This document shows positions 51,480-59,176 of a stretch of DNA of 64,000 bases, in pieces. Source of the DNA: Halomarina halobia (GTDB lineage Archaea > Halobacteriota > Halobacteria > Halobacteriales > Haloarculaceae); NCBI RefSeq assembly GCF_029338575.1, contig NZ_CP119992.1, positions 310,001 to 374,000 of the forward strand. The letters run 5' to 3'. The position numbers and the translations under genes were made by a program. The notes under the pieces are model-generated. The model was not told where the DNA came from. It searched no databases and worked only from the letters and a program-made list of their open reading frames with translations. Position 1 is the stretch's first letter. Every line of letters begins with the position of its first letter.

Positions 51480-53071
51480 CGCCGACGCCCGGCGCGTCCT
51501 CGCTGCCACTGCAGGAGATCCCGATCGCGGACAGCCCCTACGTCCTCATCTTCGGGACGGCGTACATGCTGATCGTGCTCGCCATCGGCGTCTGGGGGTA
51601 CCTGCAGACCGACAGCACGAGCGACTTCCTCATCACCGGCAAGTCCATCGGGACGTGGGTGCTCGCGCTCACCGCCTTCTCCGTCATCCAGTCGGGGTTC
51701 GGGTTCGTCGGCGGACCGGAGCTGATCTACGCGGGCGGCTCGACCGCGCTGTGGATCTTCTTCACCGCCCCCATCGGGTTCCTGCTGACGTGGGTCGTCC
51801 TCGCGAAGCGCATGCGCATCCTCGCCGACCTCCGTAACGTGCTGACGCTCGCGGACGGGATGTACGTCCGCTACGAGAGCGACGCGGTTCGCGGGCTGAC
51901 CGGGCTCGCGGTGATCGTGGGCGTCATCGCCTACCTCGCGACCAACCTCGCGGCGCTCCAGTACGTCATGCGCGCCATCTTCGGCATCGACGTGACCGTC
52001 GGGCTGTTCGTCGGCGCGCTCATCCTCCTGCTCTACAGCATGCTCGGCGGGATGATCGCCGGCGTCTGGACGGACTTCGTGCAGGCGATCACGATGATCG
52101 TCGGCGCGGTGCTCGTGTTCTTCTTCGCCGTCTCCTTCGGCGGCGGGATGGAGAACATCTCCCGCAACCTCGCCAGCGCCGACCCGGCGCTCATCTCCCC
52201 GTTCGGGGCGCTCGGCGCGCCCGAGGCGTCGAGCGCGGCCGTCATCTTCACCGCACTCGGCTGGTGGATCCTCTTCTCGGTCGGGTCGGCCGGCCAGCCC
52301 CACCTCATCACGAAGTTCTACATGAGCCGCAACCTGAAGATCCTCCGGTGGGGCGCGCCGATCGCGGCCGTCTCCTACGCCGTCTCGAGCCTGCTCGCGT
52401 TCTCGACGGGCCTGTCGATGCGCTCGATGGTCGAGGCGGGAACCGTCGCCGAACCCGCGAGCGCGTCGATAGTCGGCCCGCTGTTCGTGCTGGAGTACAC
52501 CCCCGGCGTCGTCGCGGGGCTCATCCTCGCGGCGCTGCTCGCGGCCATCATGTCGACGAGTGACTCGTTTCTCAACATCGGCGCGGCGGCCATCTCGCGG
52601 GACCTCCCGCGCGCGTTCGGATCGGCCATCGAGGACGACCGCGTCGAACTGCGCGTCACGCAGGCGGCGCTCGTCTTCCTCACCGTCACCTCCACGCTGG
52701 TGGTGTTCTACTCGAGCGAACTCGTCGGCATCCTCGGGACGATCGGCTGGGGCTTCTTCGCCGCCGCCATCTTCCCCGTCGCGGCGCTCGGCATGAACTG
52801 GAAGGGCGCGACGAAGTGGGGCGCGATCCTCGCCGCCGTCGGCGGCATGGCCGTGAACCTGCTGTTCAGCGCCGTCCCGCGGATCGCCGACGAGATCGGT
52901 CTGAGCTGGCTGTCGGAGGCGATCCGCGGCCTCTACGGCTCGCTGTTCGTCGGCCTCCCGGTCGGGGTGGTGGCGCTGCTCGTCGCGATCGTCCTGTTCG
53001 TCGTCGGATCGCTCGCGACGCAGAGCGGGAGCCGCGTGCCGGCGGACATCGCCGCGCTCATGGAGCGGTGA
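51476..53071 (+). CDS. Sodium:solute symporter (SSS family)
   Basis: 531 residues, about 13 helices. GKSIGTWVLALTAFSVIQSGFGFVGGPELIYAGG and QALQYVMRAIFG-type AALQYVMRAIFGIDV, SAGQPHLITKFYMSRN, AALLAAIMSTSDSFLNIGAAAISRDL are SSS signatures; the SDS in the last is part of the sodium site. It takes up a solute (for example an amino acid, pantothenate or proline-like compound) with Na+. The start is a GTG overlapping the preceding small-subunit gene. Confidence 0.92.
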   Translation: MTPTPGASSLPLQEIPIADSPYVLIFGTAYMLIVLAIGVWGYLQTDSTSDFLITGKSIGTWVLALTAFSVIQSGFGFVGGPELIYAGGSTALWIFFTAPIGFLLTWVVLAKRMRILADLRNVLTLADGMYVRYESDAVRGLTGLAVIVGVIAYLATNLAALQYVMRAIFGIDVTVGLFVGALILLLYSMLGGMIAGVWTDFVQAITMIVGAVLVFFFAVSFGGGMENISRNLASADPALISPFGALGAPEASSAAVIFTALGWWILFSVGSAGQPHLITKFYMSRNLKILRWGAPIAAVSYAVSSLLAFSTGLSMRSMVEAGTVAEPASASIVGPLFVLEYTPGVVAGLILAALLAAIMSTSDSFLNIGAAAISRDLPRAFGSAIEDDRVELRVTQAALVFLTVTSTLVVFYSSELVGILGTIGWGFFAAAIFPVAALGMNWKGATKWGAILAAVGGMAVNLLFSAVPRIADEIGLSWLSEAIRGLYGSLFVGLPVGVVALLVAIVLFVVGSLATQSGSRVPADIAALMER

Positions 53072-53073
53072 CG

Positions 53074-53538
53074 ATGACGACCGGTTCTACCGGAGAACGA
53101 CGCCTCGGTCGCTTCACCCGCTGGCTCCGCCAGCGGCCGAACTCCCTCGAGTTCTGGGAGGTGCTGGTGACCGACGAACGACTCGTCCTGTGCTTCGCCG
53201 GCGAGTCGTTCCGGTCGATGCTCCTCCGCGCGGACGTGGGCGAGCGAACCCGCCGCCTCCTCGACGACTGCACGCCCGCGGAGGCGCTCGAACTCGCGGA
53301 CCGGAACGTCGCCGTCCCGCTCGCCGACCTCCGAACGATCCGCCTCCGGGCCGGCACGCCGACCCGTCGCGCCCGGCTCACCCTGGAGTGGGAAGGAGAG
53401 GGCGGGCGGGAGTCGTGGACGCTCTCGAACACCGCGGACGGCGACGGACAGACCGACCTCCTCGAACGCCTCGACGCGTGCGAAGGGTTATCACACGTCG
53501 AGTGCGAGGTCGAAACGCCACGGTTCGCCTTCATCTGA
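53074..53538 (+). CDS. Conserved protein of unknown function, downstream of the symporter
   Basis: 154 residues from the ATG at 53074; a GTG at 53068 that overlaps the symporter stop is an alternative. It is soluble, with a beta-rich second half (LADLRTIRLRAGTPTRRARLTLEWEGEG) resembling a PH-like barrel. Its end FAFI and the 2-nt distance to the symporter suggest co-expression. Confidence 0.65.
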   Translation: MTTGSTGERRLGRFTRWLRQRPNSLEFWEVLVTDERLVLCFAGESFRSMLLRADVGERTRRLLDDCTPAEALELADRNVAVPLADLRTIRLRAGTPTRRARLTLEWEGEGGRESWTLSNTADGDGQTDLLERLDACEGLSHVECEVETPRFAFI

Positions 53539-53586
53539 GGCGGGCCTCGACTCGACCGCGAACCGACACTGACCGCGAATCCACAC

Positions 53587-55320
53587 ATGGCCTGGCACGT
53601 ATCACTCGACTACGACACGTACGAAGCGGCGCGGGAGGCGTTCGCCTGGGACCTCCCGGACGACTACAACCTCGCGCACGACCTGCTCAGAAAGCACGAC
53701 GACGCGGACGCGCCGGCGCTCTACCAGGGGTACCCCGACGGCCGCCGCGAGACGTACACCTTCGACGACCTCGATCGGCTGTCGAACCGGTTGGCCCACG
53801 GGCTCTCCGACCTCGGCGTCGAGCGGGACGACCGCGTCGCGGTCGTCCTCTCCCAGCGCCCGGAGAACGTCCTCACGCACCTCGCCTGCTGGAAGATCGG
53901 GGCGGTGTCGCTGCCGCTCTCCGTCCTGTTCGGCGAGGACGCCCTGCGCTACCGCCTCGACGACAGCGGCGCGAAGGCGGTCGTGGCCGATCCCGACCGG
54001 ACCGGGACGGTGCTCGCCGCGGCGGCCGACTGCGACGCGCTCGAACACGTCGTCGAGGCCGTCGACGGCGGGAAGGGCGGGGGCGGGACGGACGCGACGG
54101 AGGGAGCGCTCGCGTTCGACGCCGTCCGCGACGGCCAGCCGGACGACTTCGCCCTGGCGGAGACCGACATCGACACGCCGGCCATCGTGATGTACACGAG
54201 CGGATCGACCGGCCCGCCGAAGGGCGTCCTCCACGGCCACGGCGTCTGGGTCGGCCACTGCCCCGCGTTCGCGATGTACTTCGAGCGCGACCTCGCGGGG
54301 ACGTACTGGACGCCCGCCGACTGGGCGTGGATCGGCGCGCTCGGGGACCTCGTCTTTCCGGCCTGGCACTACGGCCAGGCCGTCGTCGGCTCTCCGATGG
54401 GGAAGTTCGACCCCGAGGAGGCGTTCTCGATCCTGGAGGAGTTCGACGTGACCGGGGCGTTCGTCCCGCCGACCGCCATCCGGATGATGATGGACGTGGA
54501 CGACCCGGCCGACCGCTATGACCTCTCGCTGCGCGCGATCTGCTCCGGCGGCGAGCCGCTCACCCCGGAGATCCTCGACTGGGCCGACGCGGCACTCGGC
54601 GGGGGCGGGGGAGCGGGCGGTTCGCCCCCCTCGTCGGGCGAGTCGGACGGCGTGGTGGTGAACGAACTCTACGGGCAGACCGAGGCGAACCTGCTCGTCT
54701 GCAACTGCCGCGGCTGGTTCGAGGCCCGTCCGGGGAGCATGGGGAAGCCCGTCCCCGGCCACGACGTGGCGATCGTCGATCCCGAGACGGGCGAGGAGGT
54801 CCCGACCGGGGAGGTCGGCGAGATCGCCGTGCGGCGGGAGGGCGACCCGGTGGTGTTCCGGGAGTACTGGAACCTGCCGGAACGGACCGCCGCCGCGCGG
54901 GCGGGCGAGTGGCACCTGACGGGCGACCTCGGCTCCCGCGACGAGGACGGCTACGTCTGGTTCAAGGCGCGCGACGACGACGTCATCATCACCGCCGGGT
55001 ACCGCGTCGGCCCGGGGGAGGTCGAGAGCGCGTTGCTCGACCACGAGGCGGTCGGACAGGTCGGCGTCGTCGGCGTCCCCGACGAGACGCGCGGCGAGGT
55101 GATCAAGGCGTTCGTCCAGCCGGCGGCCGGCGCGACGCCCGACGACGACCTCCGGGCGGAGCTGCAGGCCCTTGTGCGCGACCGCCTGGCGAAGTACGAG
55201 TACCCCCGCGAGATCGAGTTCGTGAGCGAACTCCCACAGACGACGACCGGGAAGATCCAGCGACGGAAGCTCCGCGAGCGCGAACGAGGGGAACGCGGGG
55301 AGGGGACCGACGCGACCTAG
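53587..55320 (+). CDS. Acyl-CoA synthetase (AMP-forming)
   Basis: 577 residues. Core motifs: A3 loop IVMYTSGSTGPPKGVLHGHG (about 198-215), LYGQTEANL (about 357), TGDLGSRDEDGYVWFKARDDDVI (about 442) and the C-terminal GKIQRRKLRERE with the catalytic Lys. It activates a carboxylic acid to acyl-CoA; the medium-chain acyl-CoA synthetase subgroup is the closest. It stands alone, and shares its stop (4-bp overlap) with the convergent Usp. Confidence 0.95.
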   Translation: MAWHVSLDYDTYEAAREAFAWDLPDDYNLAHDLLRKHDDADAPALYQGYPDGRRETYTFDDLDRLSNRLAHGLSDLGVERDDRVAVVLSQRPENVLTHLACWKIGAVSLPLSVLFGEDALRYRLDDSGAKAVVADPDRTGTVLAAAADCDALEHVVEAVDGGKGGGGTDATEGALAFDAVRDGQPDDFALAETDIDTPAIVMYTSGSTGPPKGVLHGHGVWVGHCPAFAMYFERDLAGTYWTPADWAWIGALGDLVFPAWHYGQAVVGSPMGKFDPEEAFSILEEFDVTGAFVPPTAIRMMMDVDDPADRYDLSLRAICSGGEPLTPEILDWADAALGGGGGAGGSPPSSGESDGVVVNELYGQTEANLLVCNCRGWFEARPGSMGKPVPGHDVAIVDPETGEEVPTGEVGEIAVRREGDPVVFREYWNLPERTAAARAGEWHLTGDLGSRDEDGYVWFKARDDDVIITAGYRVGPGEVESALLDHEAVGQVGVVGVPDETRGEVIKAFVQPAAGATPDDDLRAELQALVRDRLAKYEYPREIEFVSELPQTTTGKIQRRKLRERERGERGEGTDAT

Positions 55321-55772
55321 GCGGCGTCCACCGCCGCCTCGTCGTCCGCCCGCCGCGTCACGAGCACGGAGACGTCCGCCGTCCGGAGCACGCGCTCCGT
55401 GACGCTTCCGAGCAGCGCCCGCCGGACGCCCCGGCGGCCGTGGGTGCCCATCACGACGAGGTCGACGCCGTGCTCGTCGGCGTAGTTCACGATGACCTCG
55501 TGGGGCGTCCCCCGCTCGACGGCCGTGACGACGTCGAGGCCGCGCTCCTCGCCCGCGTCGGCGATCTCCCGCGTCGAGCGTTCCCCCTGGGCCCGGAGTT
55601 GCTCGAGCAGGCGGCCGGGGTCGAAGTCGTAGGTGTAGACGAGTTCGACCACGTAGAGGACGTGGACCGTCGCGTCGTGGATCTCGGCGAGGTCGAACGC
55701 CTCCTCGACGGCGACCCGCGCCCCATTGCTCCCGTCGGTCGGGACGAGTATCGTGTCGTACACTGGTATCAC
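55317..55772 (-). CDS. Universal stress protein with intact ATP-binding loop
   Basis: 151 residues. ILVPTDGSNGARVAVEEAFDLA opens the fold; VDLVVMGTHGRRGVRRALLGSVTERVLRTADVSVLV contains the G-x2-G-x9-G(S/T) ATP-binding pattern. Probably binds ATP and works in stress signalling. A TATTATGCC box 25 nt upstream indicates a leaderless transcript. Confidence 0.93.
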   Translation of the reverse strand: MIPVYDTILVPTDGSNGARVAVEEAFDLAEIHDATVHVLYVVELVYTYDFDPGRLLEQLRAQGERSTREIADAGEERGLDVVTAVERGTPHEVIVNYADEHGVDLVVMGTHGRRGVRRALLGSVTERVLRTADVSVLVTRRADDEAAVDAA

Positions 55773-55897
55773 CGACCGTGAGATGGACTGGTAGCGGCAT
55801 AATACCGAGACCCGGTTATCGGATTTCGGGAACGGTGCGACCCACGATGGCGATGACGCCGGTGACTACCGGGCTGTCGGGTCCTTCGGTGACCGGG

Positions 55898-56104
55898 TTA
55901 CCAGTAGGGGTTCCGGAGCAGGCGCGAGGACCGCGCGCCGAGCGCGCTCATCAGGACGACGGCGACCGCGACGAGGACGAGGACGGCGACCGCCGAAGTG
56001 ACGTACTCGCCGGCGAAGAGCGCTCCGAGCGACAGGAGCGAGCCGACGGCCGCGCCGATGACGACGACGACGGCGAGCGCACCGACCGGACGTGACCAGT
56101 TCAT
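55898..56104 (-). CDS. Small two-helix membrane protein
   Basis: 68 residues with helices at about 8-30 and 35-55, a basic end RSSRLLRNPYW. It is divergent from the next gene and both seem to use one TATA-like box at 56126-56137. Function unknown. Confidence 0.6.
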   Translation of the reverse strand: MNWSRPVGALAVVVVIGAAVGSLLSLGALFAGEYVTSAVAVLVLVAVAVVLMSALGARSSRLLRNPYW

Positions 56105-56125
56105 ACCGGTCGGTTCGGATCCGCG

Positions 56126-56137
56126 GGCATAAAGCCA
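56126..56137. promoter_or_regulatory. Shared, near-symmetrical TATA box for two divergent leaderless genes
   Basis: GGGCATAAAGCC reads as CATAAAGCC on + and TTTATGCCC on -, each 22-25 nt from an ATG (56159 on +, 56104 on -). Confidence 0.5.
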
Positions 56138-56158
56138 TCCGATTCCGCACCCCTAGGT

Positions 56159-56911
56159 ATGACCACCGTCGCCGTCCTCTGTGACCCGCCGCGCCCCGGT
56201 CTCGTGCTGTCGTCGCTCGTCGAGACGTCGCCGCTGACCGCCGAGGAGGTCAGCGACCTCTACGCCGCGATGCTGGGCGACGTCGTCCGGGCGGTCGAGT
56301 CGAGCGGCGGGGAGTTGCTCGTCAACTACCGTCCCGACGAGTCGCTGCCCGGGTCGTTCGCCGACGGTGAGGCGAGCGCCGAGGCGGAGGTGCGGGCCGT
56401 CGTCCGCGGCGCGTTGAAGCGCCCCGACGAGGCGCGCTTCGAAGTGCAGGTCGGGCAGACGTTCGCGGGGCGAGCGGGGAACACGGCGACGCACCTGCTC
56501 GACCGGGAGGGCGTCACCACCGTCGCCGTGGTCGAACCGAGCGCCGCCTTCCTCGCGCGATCGCACGTCGACAACGCGGCGATGAAACTCCGGCGGAGCG
56601 AGGTCGTCCTCGGCCCTACGACGCGCGGCCGGGTGTACTACGCCGGGTTCGCCGGGACCATCGACTACGCCGACGCGTACGCCAGCCCGGCGATAGAGAC
56701 GCTCACCGACCGCGCGCTCGACGTCGGCCACGAGGTGGACTACCTCCCGATGCTGCCCGTGATCGAGACCGGCGAGGACCTCGCGGACGCCCTGACGCTG
56801 CTCCGCGCCCGCCAGCGCGCCGGCCGGATCGTCCCCGAGCGGACGACCGCCGCCCTGGACGAGACCGGGCTGACCGTGGTCGCGGACGACGAACCCCGAC
56901 TGGAGAGATGA
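56159..56911 (+). CDS. DUF2064-like glycosyltransferase-fold protein
   Basis: 250 residues. The start VAVLCDPPRPGLVLSSL, LYAAMLGDVVRAVESSGGELLVNYRPD and VLGPTTRGRVYYAGFAG follow the GT-A-like DUF2064 (cofC-type) pattern, with ETGEDLADALTLLRARQRAGRIVPERT at the end. No DxD is clear, so catalytic activity is uncertain. Ends just before tRNA-Ser. Confidence 0.7.
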   Translation: MTTVAVLCDPPRPGLVLSSLVETSPLTAEEVSDLYAAMLGDVVRAVESSGGELLVNYRPDESLPGSFADGEASAEAEVRAVVRGALKRPDEARFEVQVGQTFAGRAGNTATHLLDREGVTTVAVVEPSAAFLARSHVDNAAMKLRRSEVVLGPTTRGRVYYAGFAGTIDYADAYASPAIETLTDRALDVGHEVDYLPMLPVIETGEDLADALTLLRARQRAGRIVPERTTAALDETGLTVVADDEPRLER

Positions 56912-56951
56912 TCGATAGGTCTTAGGACGGAGCGATCGAACTTCCCATCGA

Positions 56952-57034
56952 GGTGGGGTGGCGGAGTGGACTAACGCGCCTGTCTTGAAAACAGGTGGCC
57001 TACGGCCTCATGGGTTCGAATCCCATCCCCACCG
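56952..57034 (+). tRNA. tRNA-Ser (anticodon TGA)
   Basis: 83-nt gene with a long variable arm (GGCC-TAC-GGCC). Acceptor GGTGGGG/CCCCACC with discriminator G (identity element for serine), D-arm with AGTGGACTA, anticodon loop CTTGAAA in stem CCTGT/ACAGG, T-arm ATGGG-TTCGAAT-CCCAT. Anticodon UGA reads UCA and related Ser codons. A TATA-like GTCTTAGG lies about 30 nt upstream. Its 3' end is copied several times downstream. Confidence 0.96.
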
Positions 57035-57056
57035 TCCTACGGAACGTCGGCCATGG

Positions 57057-57078
57057 CACGCACGAGGCTTCGTGCGTG
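57057..57078 (+). terminator. Hairpin downstream of tRNA-Ser
   Basis: CACGCACGA-GGCT-TCGTGCGTG, a perfect 9-bp stem 22 nt past the tRNA end. Likely transcript end or 3'-processing structure. Confidence 0.4.
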
Positions 57079-57108
57079 GCGCTGGGCGAACGGCGGTAGA
57101 CTGTACAC

Positions 57109-57360
57109 GATGGGTTCGAATCGGACGAGGCGCGCGCACCGAAGAGAGCACGTCTCGGCGCGGTTCGAACCCCATCCCCACGGTGATAGGGTCGACACCC
57201 GCGGTTCGGCTCGTCCGAACCGGGATCGTATCGCGAGGTTTTCGTGGAACGATCGGATTCGAACGTTCGAGCGAGCGCAGCGGGCGAGAGGAGTTCGAAT
57301 CCCGTCTCCACCGTGAACAGGAGAATACCCGCTGTTCGGATCGTCCGGGCTGCGGGATCG
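57109..57360 (+). repeat. Degenerate copies of the tRNA-Ser 3' end
   Basis: Four relics follow the tRNA in the same orientation. 57109-57122 repeats 13 bases of the T-arm (ATGGGTTCGAATC). 57162-57181 repeats the T-arm and acceptor strand (GGTTCGAACCCCATCCCCAC, one change). 57251-57263 has a weak half-copy. 57292-57314 repeats T-arm, acceptor and flank with two changes. The 65 bp after the second and fourth copies are also alike (ACCCGC.GTTCGG.TCGTCCG...GGGATCG), so 57161-57227 and 57291-57360 are two diverged units 130 bp apart. These look like stacked attachment-site scars. Confidence 0.65.
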
Positions 57361-57436
57361 CGCGAGATCGCCGCGAATCGGGGGGCGCGAACGCGAATGG
57401 GAACAACCCTTTAGGTCGGGTGCCGAAGGGTCGGAC

Positions 57437-57778
57437 ATGCGACAACCCGAGGCCGTCCGTCGGGGCAAGACCATCGCGATCCTGCTCCTGGTGATCTTCG
57501 CCCCGGTCGTCATCCTCTCGATCACGCTCGGCTTCCTGCTGGTCGCCGAGGGACTCGTGCTCAGCGAACTCTCGCTGCTCGAGATACTCGAACTCTACCT
57601 CCTCGATCTGGCGCTGTTCGTCGGCGCGGCCTACCTCCTCTACCGGCTGACGCTGCTGTCGGTCGAGCGGCGTCTCCCGGAGGCGGCGGACGACCCGGAT
57701 CGGACGGACGATCGGGGGATAGCCTCCGACGGGGAACGCGAGGCGCGGGAGTCGCCGCCGAACGGCCGCGATCGCTAG
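57437..57778 (+). CDS. Small membrane protein with acidic tail
   Basis: 113 residues; two hydrophobic helices at about 12-38 and 45-75, then a charged tail rich in Asp/Arg/Pro (ADDPDRTDDRG). Seen beside tRNA-linked scars, so it may belong to a former insertion. No family recognised. Function unknown. Confidence 0.6.
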   Translation: MRQPEAVRRGKTIAILLLVIFAPVVILSITLGFLLVAEGLVLSELSLLEILELYLLDLALFVGAAYLLYRLTLLSVERRLPEAADDPDRTDDRGIASDGEREARESPPNGRDR

Positions 57779-57928
57779 GGACGGTGTGAAGCGGTAGACC
57801 GAACGGGGGCGAGCCGACGGTTCTCGGACCGGCGATAGCGACCGTTCGTATTTTACATCTAGGCGTCCAAGTAATTATTAACGGCGTCACCGCCGGTCAC
57901 CCGATTCGGCGGTCGCGCGGAGAGACCC

Positions 57929-59176
57929 ATGGCGAAAGTGCTCGTATACCTCTCGAACCGGCCGGAGTTCCTCTACCGGCAGGACTGCACCGTGCTCGAA
58001 ACGTACTGCTTCGGCGACGGGGTGGAGGCGGCGGCGTACGTCGACGTCCCCGACGACGCCGACCTGCTCGACGACGCGCGGGTCGTCGGCGTCGAGGAGC
58101 CGATGACCGTCGAACCGCTCTACGAGCCGGCGTTCGTGAGCGAGGAGCCCGACGACGTGGCGACGATCGAGGACGTGCGCCGGTTGCACCGCGTCCCGGC
58201 GGGCGAGGGGACCGGCGCGGGCGTCACCGTCGTCGTGATGGACTCCGGGATCGACGCGAGCCACCCGGTCTTCGACGACGTCACGATCCGCGAGGTGGAC
58301 GTGACGGGCGACGGGTCGGGCGACGCCGTGGGACACGGGACGGCCGTCGCGGGGCAGGTCGCCCTCCTCGCGCCCGAGGCCGACATCGTCTCGCTCCGAA
58401 TCTTCGGCGGGGAGGGGCAGACGGCGACGAACGTCGTCCTCCGGGCCTACGAGTGGCTCCACGCGAACGTGGGGCGCTACGACGTGGTGAACATGTCGTG
58501 GGGGGGCCGGAGGCGCTCGCCGAACCTCGACCGCGTCCACGACGCGCTCGTCGAGAAGGGCGTGCGCGACGTCGTCGCCGCGGGGAACACGGGCGAGCGG
58601 TCCGGGAGCCCGGCGACCGCCGATCGCGCGTTCAGCGTGGGGGCCTGCACCGTCGACGGCCGCATGGCCGAGTTCTCCTCGTACAACCCGGAGGGCGACA
58701 ATCCGGACGTCACGGCCATCGGGAAGGACAACCGCCTCGCGCAGGCGACGGGCACGGCCCTCGGGACCGACCTCCCCGGACGGTGGGTGAAGGCCTCCGG
58801 CACGTCGTTCGCGTCGCCGGAGGTGGCCGGGATGGTGGCGAAGCTCCTCTCGCTGTGCGGCGAGACGCCGCCCGTCACCGTGATGCGCGCCTTCGAGGCG
58901 AGCGCGCGCGACATCCCGGATCAGCCGCGAGACGGCGCGGGGCTCGCGGACTACCGGGGCGCGCTGGAGGCGGTCCGCTCCGGATCGCTGGAGGTCGGAG
59001 AGGGATCTGAGGAGGGCGAGGAGGGCGACCGCGCCGTCGTGGCCCGACTCGGCGGCCGGACGCTGGCCGTCTTCGACGGCGAGGCGATCCCGGAGGGCGA
59101 GTACGCGGTGGAGTACGACGACGCCGATAGGGGGTGGTCGGTGCGGTTCCTCCCGGTCGAGCGCGCCGACCGGTGA
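57929..59176 (+). CDS. S8 subtilisin-like serine protease without signal peptide
   Basis: 415 residues. The catalytic triad is complete: Asp in VVVMDSGIDASHP (about 107), His in VGHGTAVAGQVA (about 136) and Ser in KASGTSFASPEVAGMV (about 290); the oxyanion Asn is in VVAAGNTG. The first 85 residues (KVLVYLSNRPEFLYRQ, DVPDDADLL) form an extra domain or prodomain. Unlike secreted halolysins it has no Tat signal, so it probably works inside the cell. A C-terminal 60-residue beta-rich piece follows. Confidence 0.9.
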   Translation: MAKVLVYLSNRPEFLYRQDCTVLETYCFGDGVEAAAYVDVPDDADLLDDARVVGVEEPMTVEPLYEPAFVSEEPDDVATIEDVRRLHRVPAGEGTGAGVTVVVMDSGIDASHPVFDDVTIREVDVTGDGSGDAVGHGTAVAGQVALLAPEADIVSLRIFGGEGQTATNVVLRAYEWLHANVGRYDVVNMSWGGRRRSPNLDRVHDALVEKGVRDVVAAGNTGERSGSPATADRAFSVGACTVDGRMAEFSSYNPEGDNPDVTAIGKDNRLAQATGTALGTDLPGRWVKASGTSFASPEVAGMVAKLLSLCGETPPVTVMRAFEASARDIPDQPRDGAGLADYRGALEAVRSGSLEVGEGSEEGEEGDRAVVARLGGRTLAVFDGEAIPEGEYAVEYDDADRGWSVRFLPVERADR

